Below are positions 62,411 to 64,000 of a DNA stretch of 64,000 nt, piece after piece (position 1 is the first letter of the stretch; each line of letters starts with the position of its first letter). Under the pieces are notes generated by a model, which saw only the letters and a list, made by a program, of their open reading frames with translations, did not search any database and was not told where the DNA came from. The position numbers were made by a program, and so were the translations under genes. Source of the stretch: Polytrichum commune (taxonomy: Eukaryota; Streptophyta; Polytrichopsida; Polytrichales; Polytrichaceae); contig OX485804.1 in assembly GCA_950295325.1 (NCBI GenBank), positions 22,692,001-22,756,000 of the forward strand, in the 5' to 3' direction.

Positions 62411-64000
62411 CCAATCTGGTGTTATAGTTTGGTTTTAAAATTAAAACTAGACCAAAGTCCAATCATAAAATATTACATCCTTGAACTCTATAGTAAGATC
62501 TCCCAATAAGAAATGCAAAGACTCATGATTATGATAATATCAAAACACTTGTTATATTAGATCAATATGAATGTTTACAAAATGATTATATATATATATA
62601 TGTATATATATGACATTAAAAAGTAGTCTATTGATTTTCCTCTTCTTAATTTAGCATCATAGCATTCAATTAACCACTAAGAGTTCAACTATCTCCCATA
62701 AAATTTAGATATGTTAAAAGTCTACCGATGAATTCACTCATAGAGAAACTGGTTAAGTTACTAGACATAAACTCTATATTTATGTCCATCCTTACGACTC
62801 CCAACTAGTCCAATTCCTAAAGACATGGGCTTACCGACAAGAGTAAGTTAAAGAACGCGAAATGGCCATCAATTATTTTGGACAAAACTTTCATCCCCTA
62901 GAAGACTCGCCAAACTTGTAAGAAAAGAGTAGGCACATCTCTTAGAGTCTTGTGAACATGTGGACCAGTTCCAACCTAGAAGAGCTTACCTATCAAATCT
63001 AAAGGTTGAGTAAGTGATCAAGACTTGCGATTTTCATTCTTCTCCAAGTGCATTCCTGTACTTCTCCAAAGGAATTAGGTGTTTCTCACCATTTAAATTT
63101 AGGTGCCTAATATTTTGGTTTTGAGACTTTGGAGTTAATGGTGCGTGGTCCGAGATGTAGCCGCTGCCTCTTGACTATGATGCGATTACCAACGTGACCG
63201 ACCACTGAAGAATGTCGATGAACCCCTCTAGTATTTCCATTGAGAATTAAAATTAAAAATACTTTGATTTAATATGCGTCAAATGCATGCCGTTTTTGAT
63301 ACATTCTCTTGCGACATTCCAAGGATTGAATGTTTCAAGGTTCGTCACACAAGGAGTCTAGGTTTGGTGCAGTAACTTTGCAGAATGAACATGGGTAGTC
63401 AAATTTCAGAAATGATTTGGCTGAGCATAGAAAAACCATGAGTATAATTACGTATGTGATTTGTAGATTGATTTGAATGACTGAAAGTTTCTTCGCCAGA
63501 GTGAGTATATTGTCCTCATGTCATGTGGTTATGAGTCACTTGACATGTTTGCAATGTTTTAAGGCCACTAACTTAGAGTGGCTTCAAGGGTTAGGGACTC
63601 TGTCGTCGTGAGCCTCATGGGACAAGTGGCCACCTCCCTCTTCTTTAGATTGTATTTTATTCATGTTGGGACTAAGTTGTTAACACTGAGAGTGCCACTA
63701 AATAATTTCCTTTCAGGGCGTCTTTGTTAATCTAATCTAAATCCCCAGTTGCAATCACCTTGCATTCAATAAATGCCATCTTGGCCGCTCTTAAAGCCTT
63801 GCACATGCCTCTACAAGCTGAACTTAGAAGGAAAAAATAAAAATAATGAGACAGATGAAACGTTTGATTTCATTGTCAACAAACATACAAGGCCATTGGA
63901 ATCTCAAAAGACAGATAGAGGGGCGGGTTCTCTTAGGTGCACATGGTGGAATCAAACAATTCCAAGAAGGGTAAAGCAAAATTTCAACAAGCATATCTCA
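62411..64000. other. intergenic DNA to the window end
   Basis: No gene, RNA or clear repeat recognised apart from a TA run near 62587-62601. Confidence 0.3.

Overview
The window is nuclear DNA of a green plant. It carries a spliced chloroplast-type THIC gene with a TPP riboswitch in its 3' UTR, an eleven-exon 26S proteasome RPN5 gene, a plant-type tRNA-Asn gene, Stowaway-type MITEs and a Ty1/copia fragment. Only three intact protein genes lie in 64 kb and most of the rest is repeat-derived, so the genome is probably large. A seed-free land plant (bryophyte, lycophyte or fern) or a related streptophyte alga is my guess; the sequence does not settle it.

Layout. 1-2950: repeats and unassigned DNA with a 169-bp direct repeat. 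3194-7351 (+): an 11-exon gene I can assemble in one frame (1088 aa). It joins an N-terminal ParB/sulfiredoxin-like domain to a C-terminal beta-class (N4/N6) DNA-methyltransferase-like domain. 8092-9691 (-): 5' part of a copia element. 10810-12201 (-): decayed LRR receptor-kinase fragment. 12.7-20.5 kb: several MITE families. 22504-26165 (+): THIC, followed by an alternatively spliced 3' UTR intron and the TPP aptamer. 28834-33915 (-): a second, decayed copy of the ParB-methyltransferase gene. It keeps the exon order of the intact copy, carries many stops and frameshifts, and is cut by three MITEs. 34-52 kb: MITEs, a ~200-bp tandem array and undefined intergenic DNA. 52971-57138 (+): RPN5. 59004-59187 (-): tRNA-Asn and a tRNA-Gly relic. 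61195-61674: a small TA-flanked element with a helix-turn-helix-like ORF.

The most unusual item is the ParB plus methyltransferase-like gene pair. The intact copy keeps the AdoMet-binding motif and a GNHR ParB motif but has DVPD where active enzymes have (D/N/S)PP(Y/W). The inverted paralogue about 22 kb away shows this is a duplicated family of spliced genes and not a recent bacterial contaminant. THIC and RPN5 are ordinary housekeeping genes. The THIC 3' UTR shows a donor-site/aptamer pairing that fits the known plant riboswitch splicing mechanism.
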